Shown here one piece after another: positions 55,382 to 56,678 of a DNA stretch of 56,678 nucleotides. Location of the stretch: assembly GCA_023853785.1 (NCBI GenBank), contig JAJIRX010000610.1:1-56678 (forward strand). Reading direction: 5' to 3'. The translations under genes were made by a program, and so were the position numbers. The notes below the pieces were generated by a model. The model was not told where the DNA came from and ran no database searches. It saw only the letters and a program-made list of their open reading frames with translations. The stretch's first letter is position 1. Every line of letters starts with the position of its first letter. The stretch is from Psilocybe azurescens (taxonomy: Eukaryota > Basidiomycota > Agaricomycetes > Agaricales > Agrocybaceae).

Positions 55382-55777
55382 ATGGCGTTTAGGCAAAAAT
55401 TTATGTCAATATTTGCCCCTCAAATCGAATCGTCAAACATGGATACGTCTTCAGATCACCCGCCCGCCAGTGTACCTAAAGCTGCTAATGCTGACTTAGA
55501 AGCACAAAAGGGCACAACATCCCGGCCTCATAACGATCTTCACGCCAATGTGCCTAACGCTGATGCCGACTTGGAAGCTCAAATTTCGACAACGTCCCGA
55601 CGTCCGAATGTCCTCCAAGCCCTGCCTTACATGCCGTACAGGCGTCCTACATCTTCCAAACGCTCCACCGCCCAATCCACTGACGTGTCCGGCCTTCCGC
55701 CCTCTATCATTCAATCTATTCAAAAGAAAAAAACATCCTCAGTCTGGTGGAGTAGGAAGGCATCGTCGGCCCAATGA
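55382..55777 (+). CDS. Hypothetical protein with ADLEAQ repeats
   Basis: The 131-residue ORF starts at a good context ATG (GCAGCATGGCG). It contains two copies of a module (NADLEAQKGTTSRPH and DADLEAQISTTSRRP) and ends in a Lys/Ser-rich stretch. An intron or frameshift may join it to the Pro-rich frame that follows. Function unknown. Divergent from the minus-strand cluster, with a shared upstream region at 55171-55381. Confidence 0.4.
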   Translation: MAFRQKFMSIFAPQIESSNMDTSSDHPPASVPKAANADLEAQKGTTSRPHNDLHANVPNADADLEAQISTTSRRPNVLQALPYMPYRRPTSSKRSTAQSTDVSGLPPSIIQSIQKKKTSSVWWSRKASSAQ

Positions 55778-55789
55778 TGGACCACTACC

Positions 55790-56240
55790 ATCAACGGGTC
55801 ATGGTCGCGCCTCAGCCCAACCCCCCAATCCACTGGCGTTACCGCTCCTCCACCCTCTAACGGTCGCGCCTCTGCCCAAAATTCCCAATCCACAGGCGTT
55901 ACTACCCTTCCACCTTCAGCCCAACCCCCAATCTACTGGCATTACCGCTCCTCCACCCTCTAACGGTCGCGCCTCTGCCCAAAATTCCCAATCCACAGGC
56001 GTTACTACCCTTCCACCTTCAGCCCAACCCAATCTACTGGCATTACCGCTCCTCCACCCTCTAACGGTCGCGCCTCTGCCCAAAATTCCCAATTCACAGG
56101 CGTTACTGCCCTTCCACCTCAGCCCAACCCCCCAATCCACTGGCGTTACCGCTCTTCCACCCTCTAATGGTCGCCTCTCAAAAATTCCCAATTCACAGGC
56201 GTTACTGCCCTTCCACCCTCAGCCCAACCCCCCAATCCAT
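55790..56240 (+). repeat. About 103-bp tandem repeat (4 units)
   Basis: TAACGGTCGC or its variant starts at 55858, 55961, 56062 and 56165, spacing 101-103 bp. Units contain CCCAATCCACAGGCGTTAC and CTTCCACCTTCAGCCCAACCCC. The period is not a multiple of three, so the long Pro-rich ORF across it is doubtful as a protein. Confidence 0.85.
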
Positions 56241-56254
56241 AGTGTAGTTTACAG

Positions 56255-56575
56255 TGCCCCCATTTTCCGTTGGACTCCGGACTTTCACCGACCCAGCCAA
56301 TTCCAATGGACAGTCCATTGGACGTCCAACGGATTCCGTTGGACTCCACAAACTCCGGTACCAGTCCAGTCAGAGTCCGGCCAAATTCGGTCAAAGTCCG
56401 GTCAAGTCACTTCAAGACAGAAAACAGGTGGACTGGGGACTGTCCAGTCCGTTGGACTTCCACTGGACTTCCACTGGACTCTCAGCACTTAATTAGACCA
56501 GATCCAAGAGTGCTCTGTCCAGTGGAGTCCAGTGGATGTCCAGTGGATGTCCAGTGGACTGTCACTGGTTTAATT
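56255..56575. repeat. GTCCAGTGGAC-type repeat cluster
   Basis: Dense variants of TCCAGTGGAC, CCGTTGGACTCC and CAGTCCGG, many self-complementary (TCCANTGGA). The composition and words match 28920-29090. The ORFs across it are composition artefacts. Confidence 0.7.
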
Positions 56576-56678
56576 GCAGACTTGGGAGGGGAGTTAGGGA
56601 CAGTAGCAGTGTTCTTGGAAGCTTTGGGAGCCATATTAAGGAAGCTAGGTCACTAGGATAATACTTCAATCTTATCTT

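Noticed and set aside
55548..56492. 314-residue Pro-rich ORF as a protein
   Set aside because: It crosses a 101-103-bp tandem repeat and a GTCC repeat cluster; the repeat period is not a multiple of three, so units are read in different frames.

Overview
The window comes from a fungal genome, most likely a mushroom-forming basidiomycete (Agaricomycetes). The evidence is the mix of mobile families: chromodomain Ty3/gypsy retrotransposons, KDZ transposases with cysteine clusters, and an intron-rich Tnp2-type (CACTA-like) transposase. Introns are short (about 45-65 nt, GT...CTRAY...AG). It is mostly a nest of mobile elements, with few convincing resident genes. Everything here comes from reading the sequence; no database search was run.

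Layout. 1-8314: Ty3/gypsy element A, minus strand, CpG-rich, with a 728-bp 5' LTR; its 3' LTR lies beyond the window. 8353-12799: a 4.4-kb palindromic element with near-identical outer arms, built largely of 175-bp satellite repeats and flanked by a 7-bp target duplication. 13419-24427: Ty3/gypsy element B, same family, older, CpG-depleted, missing the RT palm, and interrupted by a KDZ-derived element (15397-18612, 8-bp target duplication). 24428-27380: AT-rich gene-free sequence. 27440-28840: a decayed minisatellite split by an 855-bp CACTA-like fold-back element (27783-28637, 3-bp target duplication). 29102-35591: a KDZ transposon with about 125-bp inverted ends, carrying a novel lysine-rich gene and a lightly damaged CxC5/CxC6-KDZ transposase gene. 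36248-39049: a second copy of the 15397-18612 element in opposite orientation, with its own 8-bp target duplication and a KDZ C-terminal relic. 39777-40215: half of the CACTA-like fold-back.

Near 40.2 kb the composition changes sharply to CpG-rich sequence. It holds a small spliced acidic-tail gene, a low-complexity GC-rich locus, an unidentified ORF and a valyl-tRNA synthetase pseudogene. From 45.65 to 55.17 kb, four minus-strand genes lie head to tail: Tnp2-type transposase, coiled-coil RING protein, SPT5-like NGN/KOW protein and an unidentified protein. The window ends with a repeat-bearing plus-strand ORF and a GTCCAGTGGAC-type repeat also found beside the KDZ element.

Strongest candidates for undescribed biology: (1) the satellite-armed palindromic transposon; (2) the KDZ unit with its partner gene and the minisatellite-for-transposase replacement in its relatives; (3) the Tnp2-RING-SPT5-like cluster, which could be one transposon carrying an ubiquitin ligase and an elongation-factor homologue.
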